Below are positions 28,680 to 39,098 of a DNA stretch of 64,000 bases, piece by piece. The translations under genes were made by a program, and so were the position numbers. Position 1 is the first letter of the stretch; every line of letters starts with the position of its first letter. This DNA comes from Chromatiales bacterium (GTDB lineage: Bacteria; Pseudomonadota; Gammaproteobacteria; UBA6429): the NCBI GenBank assembly GCA_027076405.1, contig JALTJN010000177.1, positions 124,001-188,000 on the forward strand, read 5' to 3'. The notes under the pieces are model-generated. The model was not told the DNA's origin, searched no databases, and saw only the letters and a program-made list of their open reading frames with translations.

Positions 28680-29906
28680 TTATCTACCTCCTCGGCCACG
28701 TAAAAGATCACGTGAACGTGATGTGCTGGTATTACCTGATGATCGAGGTAAAGACTTCTGAATGTTTTGCAAATCTTGTGAAGTGATTGAAGAACCTTGA
28801 CGAGACTGTAAACGGTCTAACGGTAAGTACATAAGGTTATTACCTTTCTTTACATCAATCATGACTTTATTATTATTCGCTAACACTGCTTCCATGGTAT
28901 CCAGATATAAACGCTCACGGGTAACGGCAGGTGCTTTTTTATATTCTGTCAAAACATTTAAGAAACGCTGAGCTTCACCCGTTGCTTTGGCAATAACTTC
29001 AGAGCGATAGGCTTCTGCTTCCTGCCCCATACGTGCAGCTTTACCACGCGCTCTTGGTAAAATGTCATTTGAATACGCTTCTGCTTCATTCACTAAACGT
29101 TCTTTATCTTCACGCGCTTTAATTGCATCATTAAAAGCATGCTGAACCTGTTCAGGTGGCTGGGCATTTTGCATGTTGACATTAGTCACCACTAAACCTG
29201 TTTTGTAACTTTTGAGGATTTCCTGCATTAAATCTTTTGTACCGGTTGCAACCTGAAGACGGCCATCTTTAATAACAAAATCCATTCCGTTCTTGCCCAC
29301 AATTTCTCGCATTGCAGTTTCAGTCACCTGACGTAAAGTAGTATCTGGGTCTCGAACATTAAAAAGGTATTCTTTTGCATTGCTGACTTTATATTGAACA
29401 GCAAATTGTATATCGACAATATTTTCATCATGGGTCAACATGAGTGACTCATGTGTGGTGCCACCAATATTGATACTACGAACACGCTCTACATCGACAA
29501 TTTCAACTGTTTCAATAAAACGCGGAAACCAGTGTGGACCCGGCTCGGTTATACGATCAAACCCACCAAAACGTAATACCACGCCTTCACGACCTTCATC
29601 GATAATATAAATACCTGACAGCGCCCAGAGTACTAATGCGATAACTGCAATAAAACCAAGCCCTTTTGAACCGTTTGCAGATGAACCACCACCGGAACGT
29701 CCACCTTTGCCACCAAAAATACTGGTCACTTTTTCATTAAGCTTTTTAAAAACTTCATCTAAATCGGGTGGCCCATCCTGATTATTTTTGTTGCCCCATG
29801 GGTCTTTTGGTTTATTACCATTACCACCGGGCTCGTTCCATGCCATTTCATGGTTAGATAAAACAGGTTTTGCCTGATTCAGTTCTGAACTCTCTTCTTT
29901 CGACAT
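28680..29906 (-). CDS. hflK: HflK, FtsH modulator
   Basis: A 408-residue SPFH-family partner of HflC. The N-terminus is Gly/Asn/Pro-rich (MAWNEPGGNGNKPKDPWG, then GGRSGGGSSANGSKG), as usual for HflK. Then comes a transmembrane helix (LGFIAVIALVLWALSGIYII) with DEGREGVVLRFGGF, the SPFH domain and a Ser/Arg-rich tail. It follows hflX in the same direction with 78 bases between. Confidence 0.97.
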   Translation of the reverse strand: MSKEESSELNQAKPVLSNHEMAWNEPGGNGNKPKDPWGNKNNQDGPPDLDEVFKKLNEKVTSIFGGKGGRSGGGSSANGSKGLGFIAVIALVLWALSGIYIIDEGREGVVLRFGGFDRITEPGPHWFPRFIETVEIVDVERVRSINIGGTTHESLMLTHDENIVDIQFAVQYKVSNAKEYLFNVRDPDTTLRQVTETAMREIVGKNGMDFVIKDGRLQVATGTKDLMQEILKSYKTGLVVTNVNMQNAQPPEQVQHAFNDAIKAREDKERLVNEAEAYSNDILPRARGKAARMGQEAEAYRSEVIAKATGEAQRFLNVLTEYKKAPAVTRERLYLDTMEAVLANNNKVMIDVKKGNNLMYLPLDRLQSRQGSSITSQDLQNIQKSLPRSSGNTSTSRSRDLLRGRGGR

Positions 29907-29984
29907 TATTTGTCTCGTCTTTTACGTAAAATTAGGTTTATTGTATGTCACACACAAAGGATGACATTCTATTGGGGTTAAGCC

Positions 29985-31319
29985 TCAGCCGCAAGCTGGA
30001 CTTTGACTATCTTGGTGATCATGGGGACGAAGCGATGGTTTATCAACGATATATTGGTCAACTGCTTCATATTTAACCAAACTTTCCCAATCTGATCGTC
30101 TCAAGCTGACATTCATCAACCAGCCTCCATTTTCCTGACTTTCATCCTTATTAACCGAGCCTGATTCAAATAAACGGGCGTGTAATTTTCCAGCCTGAGC
30201 CGGCAAGGAAAGTATCTGGTGGACCATGTCAGTATTGACCCGTTCAGCCATAGCCTGACTCAGTAAATCAAGACCATCGCCAGTAAGAGCCGAAATCCAG
30301 ACCCGTATCGGAGTACCGGCTTCATCACGATCGATACGAGCAGACATGCCCTCTAATAAATCAATTTTATTAAAAACCAGCAATTGCGGTCTGTCTTCAG
30401 CACCAATTTCGTCAAGAACCAGATTGACCTGATCCATATTATCATTGCGCTCTTCACTGGAGGCATCGACCACATGCAGTAATAAGTCCGCATCTTGTGT
30501 TTCTTTTAAGGTAGAACGGAATGCCGCAACTAAATCATGAGGCAACTGACGAATGAAACCAACGGTATCAGCCAGTACCACAGGAAAACCCGCAGGCAGT
30601 TTTATTTTACGCAAAGTCGGATCAAGTGTTGCAAATAGCTTATCCGCGGCATAAACATCAGCATTCGTCAGATTATTAAAAAGAGTCGATTTACCGGCAT
30701 TGGTATATCCCACTAAAGAAATAGTTGGAACGTCAGCTTTTTTACGAGCTCGTCGTCCCTGCTCTCGCTGCCGTTGAACCTTTTCCAACCGTGATTTTAG
30801 TGTGCGAATTCGATGACCAATCAAACGTCTGTCTGTTTCGAGCTGGGTTTCACCCGGGCCACGCAGGCCGATACCGCCTTTTTGGCGCTCAAGATGTGTC
30901 CAGCCACGAACAAGTCGAGTGGATAAATGACGTAATTGCGCCAGTTCCACCTGAAGCTGACCTTCATGGCTACGTGCTCGTTGCGCAAAAATATCCAAAA
31001 TAAGACCGGTCCGATCAAGTACCTGACATTCGAGTAGTGCTTCGAGGTTACGCTCCTGAACAGGAGAGAGTTCATGATTAAAAAGAACCACATCAGCATC
31101 TTCCGCTAACACCCTCTCTCGTATTTCTTCGGCTTTACCTGTACCAACAAAATAGCGGGGATGAGGCACAGAACGTGAACCGGTCACTACCGCAACAGGT
31201 TCTGCACCAGAAGAGACCACGAGTTCTTTAAATTCTTCGAGAGATTCATCATCAAAACCGGTATGTAAATTGAGGTGAACCAATACCGCGTGTTCACCCC
31301 CTTGAGGACGTTCAAACAA
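29985..31319 (-). CDS. hflX: GTPase HflX
   Basis: A ribosome-splitting GTPase, 444 residues. N-terminal HflX domain (VHLNLHTGFDDESLEEFKEL), linker with GLRGPGETQLETDRR, then G1 GYTNAGKSTLFN, G3 DTVGFI and G4 FNKIDLL. The C-terminal extension beyond the G domain (about 90 residues) is usual in Gammaproteobacteria. It lies 38 bases downstream of hfq; miaA-hfq-hflX-hflKC is the classical order. Confidence 0.97.
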   Translation of the reverse strand: MFERPQGGEHAVLVHLNLHTGFDDESLEEFKELVVSSGAEPVAVVTGSRSVPHPRYFVGTGKAEEIRERVLAEDADVVLFNHELSPVQERNLEALLECQVLDRTGLILDIFAQRARSHEGQLQVELAQLRHLSTRLVRGWTHLERQKGGIGLRGPGETQLETDRRLIGHRIRTLKSRLEKVQRQREQGRRARKKADVPTISLVGYTNAGKSTLFNNLTNADVYAADKLFATLDPTLRKIKLPAGFPVVLADTVGFIRQLPHDLVAAFRSTLKETQDADLLLHVVDASSEERNDNMDQVNLVLDEIGAEDRPQLLVFNKIDLLEGMSARIDRDEAGTPIRVWISALTGDGLDLLSQAMAERVNTDMVHQILSLPAQAGKLHARLFESGSVNKDESQENGGWLMNVSLRRSDWESLVKYEAVDQYIVDKPSLRPHDHQDSQSPACG

Positions 31320-31357
31320 TCAAAAAATCCTCAAAGGAGAAAAGCAAACTATAAGAA

Positions 31358-31639
31358 TTAAACATTACCACCGTGACTATCCGTAGTGCTTTTGCCTTCA
31401 TCAGCAGTAATTGGCATTTTAATATTTCGGGCAGGCACGACAGTTGAAATAGCGTGTTTATATACCATCTGACTAACGGTATTTCGAAGTAAAACAACAA
31501 ATTGATCAAAGGATTCAATCTGTCCCTGAAGCTTAATACCATTAATTAAAAATATCGATACGGGGATACGCTCTTTACGCAAGGCATTAAGAAATGGATC
31601 TTGCAGAGATTGACCTCTACTCATAATTATTATCTCCAA
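31358..31639 (-). CDS. hfq: RNA chaperone Hfq
   Basis: Sm-like hexameric chaperone for sRNA-mRNA pairing. Sm1 ([29 protein letters not shown]) and Sm2 (YKHAIST) are intact. The 93 residues, with a short polar tail, are close to the E. coli 102. RBS GGAGA precedes the ATG at 31639. A TATAAT lies about 15 bases further upstream, so hfq may have its own promoter in the 138-base gap to miaA. Confidence 0.97.
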   Translation of the reverse strand: MEIIIMSRGQSLQDPFLNALRKERIPVSIFLINGIKLQGQIESFDQFVVLLRNTVSQMVYKHAISTVVPARNIKMPITADEGKSTTDSHGGNV

Positions 31640-31777
31640 CTATTTGTTTTTATTATAGATAGGTGAAAACAAACATTCTCACACTACCAACGAAACACAC
31701 ATCGCACCCTCGTTGAGCAAAAAGTCGTCTAACGATCGCTAACTAAAAATGGTTCTTTAATATATTTCTACCTATAG

Positions 31778-32728
31778 CTACTTATTTAGGTACGTTTGAA
31801 CCGTTTTCAAGACACTTTCCTGAATATGTTGCTTAGAATATCGGCTTAAATCGTAAATAGTTAAGCCTTTTTCTGATCGCAACCAGGTCAACTGTCTTTT
31901 TGCCAGCTGGCGAGTGGCAATAACACCTCTTTCTTGCATTTCAGTATAGTCTATTCTGTCATAAAGATAGTCCCACACCTGTCGATAACCTACTGCCCTG
32001 ATTGCAGGTAAATCCTCATGCAAATCCCCTCTGGATTGCAGGGTTTTTACTTCTTCGATTAATCCATGCTGCAGCATCTGAATAAAACGTTTTTCAATAC
32101 GTTGATGTAATACAGCACGATCAGAAGGAATCAGTGCCAGTTTGAGTACCTCATAAGGTAAAGGTTCCGCTTTTTGATCTTTTTGTAGCTGGCTCATTGG
32201 CTTGCCCGTCATTTCATACACTTCAAGAGCACGTGAGATACGCTGAGGATCATTCGGATGAATACGGTTTGCCGCCTCAGCATCTACTTCAGCTAACCAG
32301 TCGTGCATTTTAGCCCAACCAATTTCTTTTGCCCTGAGCTCGAGTCTTTTACGGGTAAGCTCATCAGACTCGGGCAATTTAGATAAACCTTCCAGCAAAG
32401 CACGAAAATAAAGCATAGTGCCGCCGACTAATAAAGGAATGCGACCGGCAGCAGTAATCTTCTCCATTTCATACAGTGCATCTTTTCGAAATCGGGCTGC
32501 AGAATATGCTTCGGCCGGATCAACCACATCAAGCAAACGGTGCGGAGCTTTCGCAAGTTCTTCTGCACTCGGTTTTGCCGAACCAATATCCAAACCTCGA
32601 TAAACCAAAGCAGAATCAACACTGATAATATCAACCGGAAAGTGTTCCGCCAGAAAAATAGCCAGATCCGTTTTACCCGAGGCAGTCGGCCCCATTAATG
32701 TGATTGCTTTTGGTAATGATAATGTCAT
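31778..32728 (-). CDS. miaA: tRNA dimethylallyltransferase MiaA
   Basis: Adds dimethylallyl to A37 of UNN-reading tRNAs, 316 residues. P-loop [11 protein letters not shown] at the N-terminus, [16 protein letters not shown], and the [17 protein letters not shown] signature. It is only four bases after mutL, consistent with the mutL-miaA-hfq operon. Confidence 0.97.
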   Translation of the reverse strand: MTLSLPKAITLMGPTASGKTDLAIFLAEHFPVDIISVDSALVYRGLDIGSAKPSAEELAKAPHRLLDVVDPAEAYSAARFRKDALYEMEKITAAGRIPLLVGGTMLYFRALLEGLSKLPESDELTRKRLELRAKEIGWAKMHDWLAEVDAEAANRIHPNDPQRISRALEVYEMTGKPMSQLQKDQKAEPLPYEVLKLALIPSDRAVLHQRIEKRFIQMLQHGLIEEVKTLQSRGDLHEDLPAIRAVGYRQVWDYLYDRIDYTEMQERGVIATRQLAKRQLTWLRSEKGLTIYDLSRYSKQHIQESVLKTVQTYLNK

Positions 32729-32732
32729 TTTA

Positions 32733-34442
32733 TTATGATGTTTTGAAAAAAGCCGCTAATTCTTTGTCGGTAATTTGATGAGAAAAATCCTCAGCAAAAC
32801 CATATTCTTCCAGTTCACGTAGCAAATTATTCCACTCTGCGGGATAATGACTAAAGTCATCATTAACAATAATTTCAGCCAATGCCTCTGCACTGCCTTT
32901 ATGATTGATGACAAGAAGACGAATAAATTGTTTAAGCGTTTCTTTAATATCCTGAACATTCAACATTGCCGGCACTTGTCGAATCATAATATCGTTTTCA
33001 CCTAATACAGCAAAATCGAAGCCCATTTGTTGCAGCTCATGATGATTTTCATCAACCCATGTTTGTGCATTAATTTTGTGACTTGCGATATTCAAGCTAA
33101 GACTAAAAGGAATCAGTACCGGTTTTGAAATCAACTTTTTCTCTTCTGACAAGACATTTTGAATTTGCTGTTTAGTTAACACATATCGAGCTGACTGTAA
33201 TTGAATAACTAACAAGCCATTTGTATTTTGTGCCAACAGGTAATTATTTTTTAACTTTGTAATCGCTACACCTAGCGGTTTATTTAAGTCTTTATCACTA
33301 ACTAAATTTTGGTTAGGAGATACTGAATAAGCTGTTGCTGACTCAGAAACTGAATTCATATTATTAGAGTTAAAAGGAGAATATGACTGTCCGTTAAAAT
33401 GATTCGCTTCTCGTTTAAAACCATCGACTGCGCCAGCACCAGATTGCTGAGTTAATGCTTCGCGCAAACTGTAAAATAAAAAATCATGAATCAGACGTCC
33501 CTGCCGAAATCGAACTTCATGTTTTGTCGGGTGCACATTGACATCCACTTGTTCAGCATCCATTTCAAGCTGTAAAACATAAACAGGAAAACGTCCGGGA
33601 TAAAGCGTATCCTGAAACGCTTGCCTCACGGCATGCGTAATCACTTTGTCTCGAATCATACGACCATTAACGAAGAAATATTGCATATCGGACTGGCTAC
33701 GCGAGTAGTCTGCATTTGCAATCCAACCTGATAATTTTAGTCCTGCATTTTCATACTCAAGTTGAATAGCCGACTGTATAAATTCTTTACCAATGATACG
33801 ACTCAAGCGTTGTAATTTATTTTCATATGAAGTGGCAACAGGTAAAGTAAAAATCTGACGCTGATTATGTTTAAAATTAAAAGCAACATCAAAGCGTGCT
33901 AATGCTAATCGTTTTACCACATCTTCAACATGCTTGTATTCGGTACGTTCTGCTTTTAAAAATTTTCGCCTTGCCGGTGTATTATAAAAAAGGTGATTGA
34001 CTTCGACTGTTGAGCCTTTTGGATGTGAAGCAGGTGTTAAATCAAACCGACCTTCTTTCGCCTTGATGCTCCATGCCATATCCTGATAGTGTGACGTTAA
34101 TGTAAGTTCACTTACAGATGCAATACTGGCAAGAGCTTCACCACGAAACCCCATACTCACGACATGAATTAAATCATCCAAAGAATGAATTTTACTTGTG
34201 GCATGAGGAGTTAATGCCAAAGCAAGCTCATCTTGTGGAATTCCGTGACCATTATCACGAATACGAATAAGTTGTGTGCCACCCGCCTGAATATCAATAT
34301 CAATTTGTGTTGCAGCGGCATCCAGACTATTTTCTAGCAACTCTTTAATTACTGAAGCCGGGCGCTCAACTACCTCGCCTGCGGCTATTTGATTAGCTAA
34401 CTGCGTAGGAAGTTGATGGATAGATGATCTGGATAAAGGCAT
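32733..34442 (-). CDS. mutL: DNA mismatch repair protein MutL (no endonuclease motif)
   Basis: A 569-residue GHKL ATPase. The N-terminal domain is canonical ([79 protein letters not shown]). The C-terminal dimer domain resembles the E. coli type ([20 protein letters not shown]). It lacks the DQHAxxExxxxE motif and the late C-terminal metal motifs of nuclease MutL; the matching stretch reads [16 protein letters not shown] MutH-type system is therefore expected. Four bases from miaA. Confidence 0.96.
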   Translation of the reverse strand: MPLSRSSIHQLPTQLANQIAAGEVVERPASVIKELLENSLDAAATQIDIDIQAGGTQLIRIRDNGHGIPQDELALALTPHATSKIHSLDDLIHVVSMGFRGEALASIASVSELTLTSHYQDMAWSIKAKEGRFDLTPASHPKGSTVEVNHLFYNTPARRKFLKAERTEYKHVEDVVKRLALARFDVAFNFKHNQRQIFTLPVATSYENKLQRLSRIIGKEFIQSAIQLEYENAGLKLSGWIANADYSRSQSDMQYFFVNGRMIRDKVITHAVRQAFQDTLYPGRFPVYVLQLEMDAEQVDVNVHPTKHEVRFRQGRLIHDFLFYSLREALTQQSGAGAVDGFKREANHFNGQSYSPFNSNNMNSVSESATAYSVSPNQNLVSDKDLNKPLGVAITKLKNNYLLAQNTNGLLVIQLQSARYVLTKQQIQNVLSEEKKLISKPVLIPFSLSLNIASHKINAQTWVDENHHELQQMGFDFAVLGENDIMIRQVPAMLNVQDIKETLKQFIRLLVINHKGSAEALAEIIVNDDFSHYPAEWNNLLRELEEYGFAEDFSHQITDKELAAFFKTS

Positions 34443-34445
34443 TAA

Positions 34446-34459
34446 GAGATATTAACGCA
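34446..34459. repeat. Second copy of GAGATATTAACGCA
   Basis: The 14-base string is identical to 9866-9879 and continues into an A-rich tract and CACCACAGAG. It directly follows the start of mutL in the mutL-amiB spacer. Part of a dispersed intergenic repeat family. Confidence 0.55.
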
Positions 34460-34606
34460 AAAAACACTTTCACCACAGAGCTCATCGAATGAGACAGGGA
34501 AAATATTATAGATAAGAACGATTGATATCAGAGAAACAGGGAAAACACACTTTTGAATGAGCATTAAATAAGCAATAGAATTTTTGTACTTAAACCATGA
34601 TGAATT

Positions 34607-35923
34607 CTAAATAGCAGGAATCTTTAGTGTTTTACCGATACGTAAATTATCACTATGTAAATTATTGACACTACGAATTGTTGCCATACTGATTTGATAT
34701 TGTTTCGCAATACCACTCAACGTTTCACCTCTGGCTATACGATGCTTCCGATCACGAACAGCTAACAATGTTCCAGGAACAGGATTTGAGCGAAAATAAG
34801 AACGTGTGCCTTTAAAAATTGCTCTGGCTAAAGCACGCTGGTGTTTACGACTGCGTAATTTTCGCTCTTCACTTCTGTTTGAAATAAAAGCAGTTTCAAC
34901 CAATATTGCGGGACGCCCTGCTTTTAGTACTCGAAAGCCCGCTTGTTCTACCGTTTTTTTATGTAAGTGGTTAACGCTTTTCAAACCGGATAAAACCTTA
35001 CTCGCAATTTGATGACTATCTTCTAAGGTTGAGTTTTTAACCATGTCAGCTAAAACCATATTCAGCAAATTATCATTGCTGCCACTGACGCCACCATTTA
35101 AATCTGCATTATTTTCACTATCTGCTAAAAAGCTGGCTAAATCAGAACTGGCACCACGTTCAGATAAAATAAATACCGAGGTACCCCGTGCTTTACCATT
35201 TTTAAATGCATCTGCATGAATTGAGATAAAGAGATCCGCTCTAGCAAGTTGTGCTTTTTTAACCCGCTGCTTGAGACCGATATAATAGTCACCGGTGCGT
35301 ATCATCAGAGGCTTCATACCACGTTCACGCTTAACCAGCTTTTCGAGCTCTTTGGCAATTTTTAGCACAACATCTTTTTCACGGGTACCACGTTGTCCAA
35401 TTGCCCCCGGATCTTCTCCTCCGTGACCTGCATCAATAGCAATAACTAAATCACGCGCTTTCTTTTTTGACTGATAAACAGGTCTTTTAACAACGACCTT
35501 TTTTGTTTTTTCTGCATCAAATAAATCCACTACTAAACGGTTACCGTAAGCACCATGAGGTTTTAATACAAAACTTTTAGGTTTAACTGCATTTTTTAAA
35601 TCCAAGACCACACGTAAACCGTTTTTCCCCCGCTTGGCATAGCGAAGACCTTTTATGCGTGACTCATTATATGCGACAGAGGGTAACGCCCCACTCACTC
35701 TGGTATTTTTAAGATCAATAACAATGCGATTAGGATTACGTAAAGTAAATAAACTGTGCTCAGCGGGTGCGCTAAGATCGAAAACAAGACGGGTATTATC
35801 CGGAGCCGGCCACATGCGTAAACCACGCACTTCTGCCGCAGACAACATATTTGGTAATAAGACCATTACCAAACATAAGAATGTTACAAATCGAGATCGT
35901 ATTTTTGATAGCAAAATAAACAC
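34607..35923 (-). CDS. amiB: N-acetylmuramoyl-L-alanine amidase (AmiB/AmiC type) with LysM
   Basis: Periplasmic zinc amidase that splits septal peptidoglycan. Signal peptide (FVTFLCLVMVLLPNMLSAAE), AMIN domain (about 30-130, LVFDLSAPAEHSLFTL), Amidase_3 (about 160-380) with metal ligands in IDAGHGGEDPGAIG, TREKDVVLKIA, FISIHADAF and VETAFISN, and one C-terminal LysM (ARGETLSGIAKQYQIS). I chose GTG at 35923 because the GAGGGGGGA Shine-Dalgarno lies six bases upstream, inside what would be coding if ATG 35944 were used. The tsaE-amiB-mutL order is conserved, here interrupted by a glycosyltransferase pseudogene. Confidence 0.93.
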   Translation of the reverse strand: MFILLSKIRSRFVTFLCLVMVLLPNMLSAAEVRGLRMWPAPDNTRLVFDLSAPAEHSLFTLRNPNRIVIDLKNTRVSGALPSVAYNESRIKGLRYAKRGKNGLRVVLDLKNAVKPKSFVLKPHGAYGNRLVVDLFDAEKTKKVVVKRPVYQSKKKARDLVIAIDAGHGGEDPGAIGQRGTREKDVVLKIAKELEKLVKRERGMKPLMIRTGDYYIGLKQRVKKAQLARADLFISIHADAFKNGKARGTSVFILSERGASSDLASFLADSENNADLNGGVSGSNDNLLNMVLADMVKNSTLEDSHQIASKVLSGLKSVNHLHKKTVEQAGFRVLKAGRPAILVETAFISNRSEERKLRSRKHQRALARAIFKGTRSYFRSNPVPGTLLAVRDRKHRIARGETLSGIAKQYQISMATIRSVNNLHSDNLRIGKTLKIPAI

Positions 35924-36057
35924 TTGGATCCCCCCTCTACCCATGGTTATGACTAATAATGGATAAAAAATGAGTCAGAATCAAGTTTTTTCTATATATT
36001 TTATATAGATAGAGTGCTTATCTCGACTGAATCGAGAAAAAAGGCAAAATCAAACGA

Positions 36058-37104
36058 CTAATTTAGTCCAAGTACCTCTTTCCAACGACTCACAACATTA
36101 GAAAGCTGAGTTTTCTCTAAACAAGACACTTCCGGTCAGCCATTTTTTTGCCAATCCAGCATTTTATTCACAACCGCTTTAGAATTTTTACCATTAACAA
36201 GCTGTTCAGTATTACCAATCACCTCTGTTGCCGCCCCAAAGGGGTGTCCCAGAATAGGAGTACCAACACAATTTGCTTCAACATAAACAAGTCCAAATGT
36301 TTCTGCATGAACAGGTTGCGGATAAAACACACAAAATGAGCTTCTTAAATGCGCAATAATCTCACTTTTAGCAAGTCGCCCTAAAACAGTCACCGAATCA
36401 GAAGGCAGCAACTGTTTATTAAGATCATAATTTTCTAACTGCTCGGCAGTCGCACCTGCAATATACAAATGATAGTCTGGTGCCTGTTTTAGCAATTCTG
36501 CAAAATGCTTTATCACTTCTTTTAGTCCCTTGTTAGGAGTACTAAAAAAGAAAAGTTTATTCCTGTCATACGGCTCATCTGTTTTTGTATAGTCACTATC
36601 AATCACATTATAAATATAAGTTACAGGTACGCGTTTAAACTGAAAAGTCAGCAAACGAAAAAACAAGAGAGTGCGCCATTAAAAATTTTATCAATGTGAT
36701 CACAATGAGATTGAGAAACACAAATCACCTGTGCTTTAGCTTTTAACACCCGGTGTCGCCGACTAAGAATGCCATGGTTTTGAAAGTTATACGCCCAAAC
36801 AAACATTTTTGGCTTTGGGTAGACCAATCCATAATCTTTAAGTAAACGGTACTTACTTCTTATAATAACAATATCGGGGACAAATTCTTTTTGTGTCAAA
36901 CTGTCAGGATGATGTATATAGGTAATGCCTTCTTCGGTATAACGCTCAATGCGATTAAGTTGTGAAATATACACATTATGTTCACGCGCTAATTCTCGTG
37001 CGACTCTTAAATATAGTGGATTCAGTTCCCCCTAAAAAATGGGATTCCATATAATTAAAGTCATAATTCTCCGGTGATTTATAATCGACTATAAGGATGT
37101 TGAT
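36058..37104 (-). pseudogene. Broken family-4-type glycosyltransferase
   Basis: Conceptual translation starts ILIVDYKSPENYDFNYMESH and FLGGTES, a nucleotide-sugar glycosyltransferase N-terminus, continues RVARELAREHNVYISQLN, and ends with a GT4 C-domain (FFFSTPNKGLKEVIKHFAEL, HAETFGLVYVEANCVGTPIL). Lesions: no ATG/GTG at the expected start (ATC at 37104-37102, inside the tsaE 3' end); a frameshift near AAA 37009-37011; another at the A run 36658-36663; and TGA 36136-36138, after which the frame stays open for 25 more codons to TAG 36058-36060. It splits the usual tsaE-amiB pair. Two homopolymer shifts could be sequencing errors, but the stop and missing start argue for decay. Confidence 0.8.
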
Positions 37105-37592
37105 TTATTTTCCATCTTTTTATTTATTTTATCGCATACCGCCTTGCCTTTATCCGAGCAGGCAACAAGTTCAATATTTCTCCCTTCATCATGATATGCA
37201 AGTGTGATTTTTAAATCCGGTTCAGTAAGCCAGCCTTCACCACGCTGAGGCCATTCGACCAGACAAACAGTGTCTTTAGCAAAATAATCACGACCACCCA
37301 AATATTCCAGCTCTTCTGGATCACCTAGTCGATAAAGGTCAAAATGATAAAGCTGATGAAGCTTATTGGGATTGTGTATTGAGGCACTAAGATCATAACC
37401 TTCGACTAAGGTATAGGTTGGACTTTTAACTTTTGTCCCGGGTAAAAATGACTGTATTAATCCACGAACCAATGTAGTTTTTCCCGCACCTAAATCTCCG
37501 TAAAGAAAAACATTAAAGCCTGCCGGACATAAATTTGCCAGTGAGTTAGCCAACCCAATCGTGGCCTCTTCATCCGCAAGAAAAACTGACAT
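37089..37592 (-). CDS. tsaE: tRNA threonylcarbamoyladenosine biosynthesis ATPase TsaE
   Basis: P-loop ATPase needed for t6A37 of tRNA together with TsaB, TsaC and TsaD. 167 residues with Walker A GDLGAGKTTLVRG, SPTYTLVEGY and HFDLYRLGDPEELEYLG. The last dozen residues (KKMENKSTSL) are not typical and overlap the expected start of the broken glycosyltransferase. It is 11 bases downstream of the nnr gene. Confidence 0.96.
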   Translation of the reverse strand: MSVFLADEEATIGLANSLANLCPAGFNVFLYGDLGAGKTTLVRGLIQSFLPGTKVKSPTYTLVEGYDLSASIHNPNKLHQLYHFDLYRLGDPEELEYLGGRDYFAKDTVCLVEWPQRGEGWLTEPDLKITLAYHDEGRNIELVACSDKGKAVCDKINKKMENKSTSL

Positions 37593-37603
37593 AATAATAA
37601 AAA

Positions 37604-39091
37604 CTAACCTAAATTTATTAAACGACGAATAGCCGGCATTAAGTCACTTGCAAGTAACCCGCGTTCGCCAGCTCCTTTAGCTGCCGCATCAGCGGCAGAA
37701 GAATGAAGATGTACACCAATCTTAGCCGCTTCTGTGACAGAAAAACCTTGTGCAAGTAAACTGCTAATAACACCGGTTAACACATCACCCATGCCACCAC
37801 TTGCCATCCCCGGATTTCCTTTATCACATAAATATGTGGTGCCTTGAGAATAAATCAAAGTTCCATTCCCTTTTAAAACGACAGTACCACCATATTTTTC
37901 AGCAATTTTTTTTACTGCACTAAAACGATCTGCCTGAACCTCTTCGGTAGTAACTCCCAACAACCGGGCTGCCTCTCCCGGATGAGGAGTTAAGACCCAG
38001 TTGTCACGCTGATGAGGTTCAATGGCTAATAAATTAAGAGCATCTGCATCAACCACTAGTGTTTTTTCACTATTGAGCGCCGTGGCTAATAAAGTGGCAG
38101 CCCATTCACTTTGTCCTAAACCAGGTCCTATCCCTATCACACTGGCTTTTTCAATTAAAAAAAGTATTTCACTTTCCCGTTCTGCGGGATAACTCATAAT
38201 TTCAGGACGAACACTGCTGATCACTGAAGCATGGGCATAGCGTGTTGCCAGACTCACTAAACCTGCTCCCGTTCGTAATGCGGCTTCACAAGCTAATCGT
38301 GCAGCACCACTCATACCAACATCACCACCAATCACAAGCACATGCCCAAAAATACCTTTGTGGGAATCTTTATTCCGCTTTTTAAATATTGCGAGTGGAA
38401 TCTCGAGGCGCTTTACTGAAGTGGGGACTTTAAGTGATACAGCACTCGGAATTTGTAAATCATCAAAAATAAGCTCACCGCAATAGTCCGGCCCTTTTGC
38501 GGTTAATAGCCCCCGGTTCAGCCCGACAAATGAAACGGTAACATTCGCCTGAGCCGCTTTGCCTAAAACATGCCCGCTATCGGCAATAAGTCCGGAAGGA
38601 ATGTCTAAAGATAAAACAGGGGTTCCATGCTGATTAATAGCATCGATGGCATAAACTGCATCACCACTAACTTCCCCCTTTAAACCAGTACCAAAAATAG
38701 CATCAACAACCAAATCAGCTAGTGGCAATTTGCCGTTACCGTAGACCTGTGTCACAACACCACATCCTTCAAGCCTCTGCTTTGCTGCAAGCGCATCACC
38801 GGTAATTTTATTGCGGTCACCCACAATGAGTACTTCAACCTGAAAACCTTGCTCATGAGCCAAACGAGCTAACACAAAACCATCTCCGGCATTATTGCCT
38901 GTACCACAAACAATGCAGATAACCTTTGCATCAGGCCAGTGTTGTTTTAAGAGCTCAAAAGCAACTGTACCTGCACGCTCCATTAATACGGTACCGGAAA
39001 CTTCAAAGTCCTCTATCGTGACGCGATCCAGCTCACGAGTCTGTACGGATGTGTATAAATTGTTTGGTAGTTGCTTCATGCGCGTTATCAT
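37604..39091 (-). CDS. nnr: Bifunctional NAD(P)H-hydrate epimerase / ADP-dependent dehydratase
   Basis: Repairs hydrated NAD(P)H. 495 residues: an N-terminal YjeF_N epimerase (about 1-215, CGTGNNAGDGFVLARLA) and a C-terminal ribokinase-like dehydratase (about 225-495, GGDVGMSGAARLACEAALR, GNPGMASGGMGDVLTGV). Two starts are possible, ATG 39091 (MITRMKQ) or ATG 39079 (MKQLPNN). The divergent queG start is only 8-20 bases away, so each gene's promoter must lie inside its neighbour. Confidence 0.95.
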   Translation of the reverse strand: MITRMKQLPNNLYTSVQTRELDRVTIEDFEVSGTVLMERAGTVAFELLKQHWPDAKVICIVCGTGNNAGDGFVLARLAHEQGFQVEVLIVGDRNKITGDALAAKQRLEGCGVVTQVYGNGKLPLADLVVDAIFGTGLKGEVSGDAVYAIDAINQHGTPVLSLDIPSGLIADSGHVLGKAAQANVTVSFVGLNRGLLTAKGPDYCGELIFDDLQIPSAVSLKVPTSVKRLEIPLAIFKKRNKDSHKGIFGHVLVIGGDVGMSGAARLACEAALRTGAGLVSLATRYAHASVISSVRPEIMSYPAERESEILFLIEKASVIGIGPGLGQSEWAATLLATALNSEKTLVVDADALNLLAIEPHQRDNWVLTPHPGEAARLLGVTTEEVQADRFSAVKKIAEKYGGTVVLKGNGTLIYSQGTTYLCDKGNPGMASGGMGDVLTGVISSLLAQGFSVTEAAKIGVHLHSSAADAAAKGAGERGLLASDLMPAIRRLINLG

Positions 39092-39098
39092 AGCCTGT

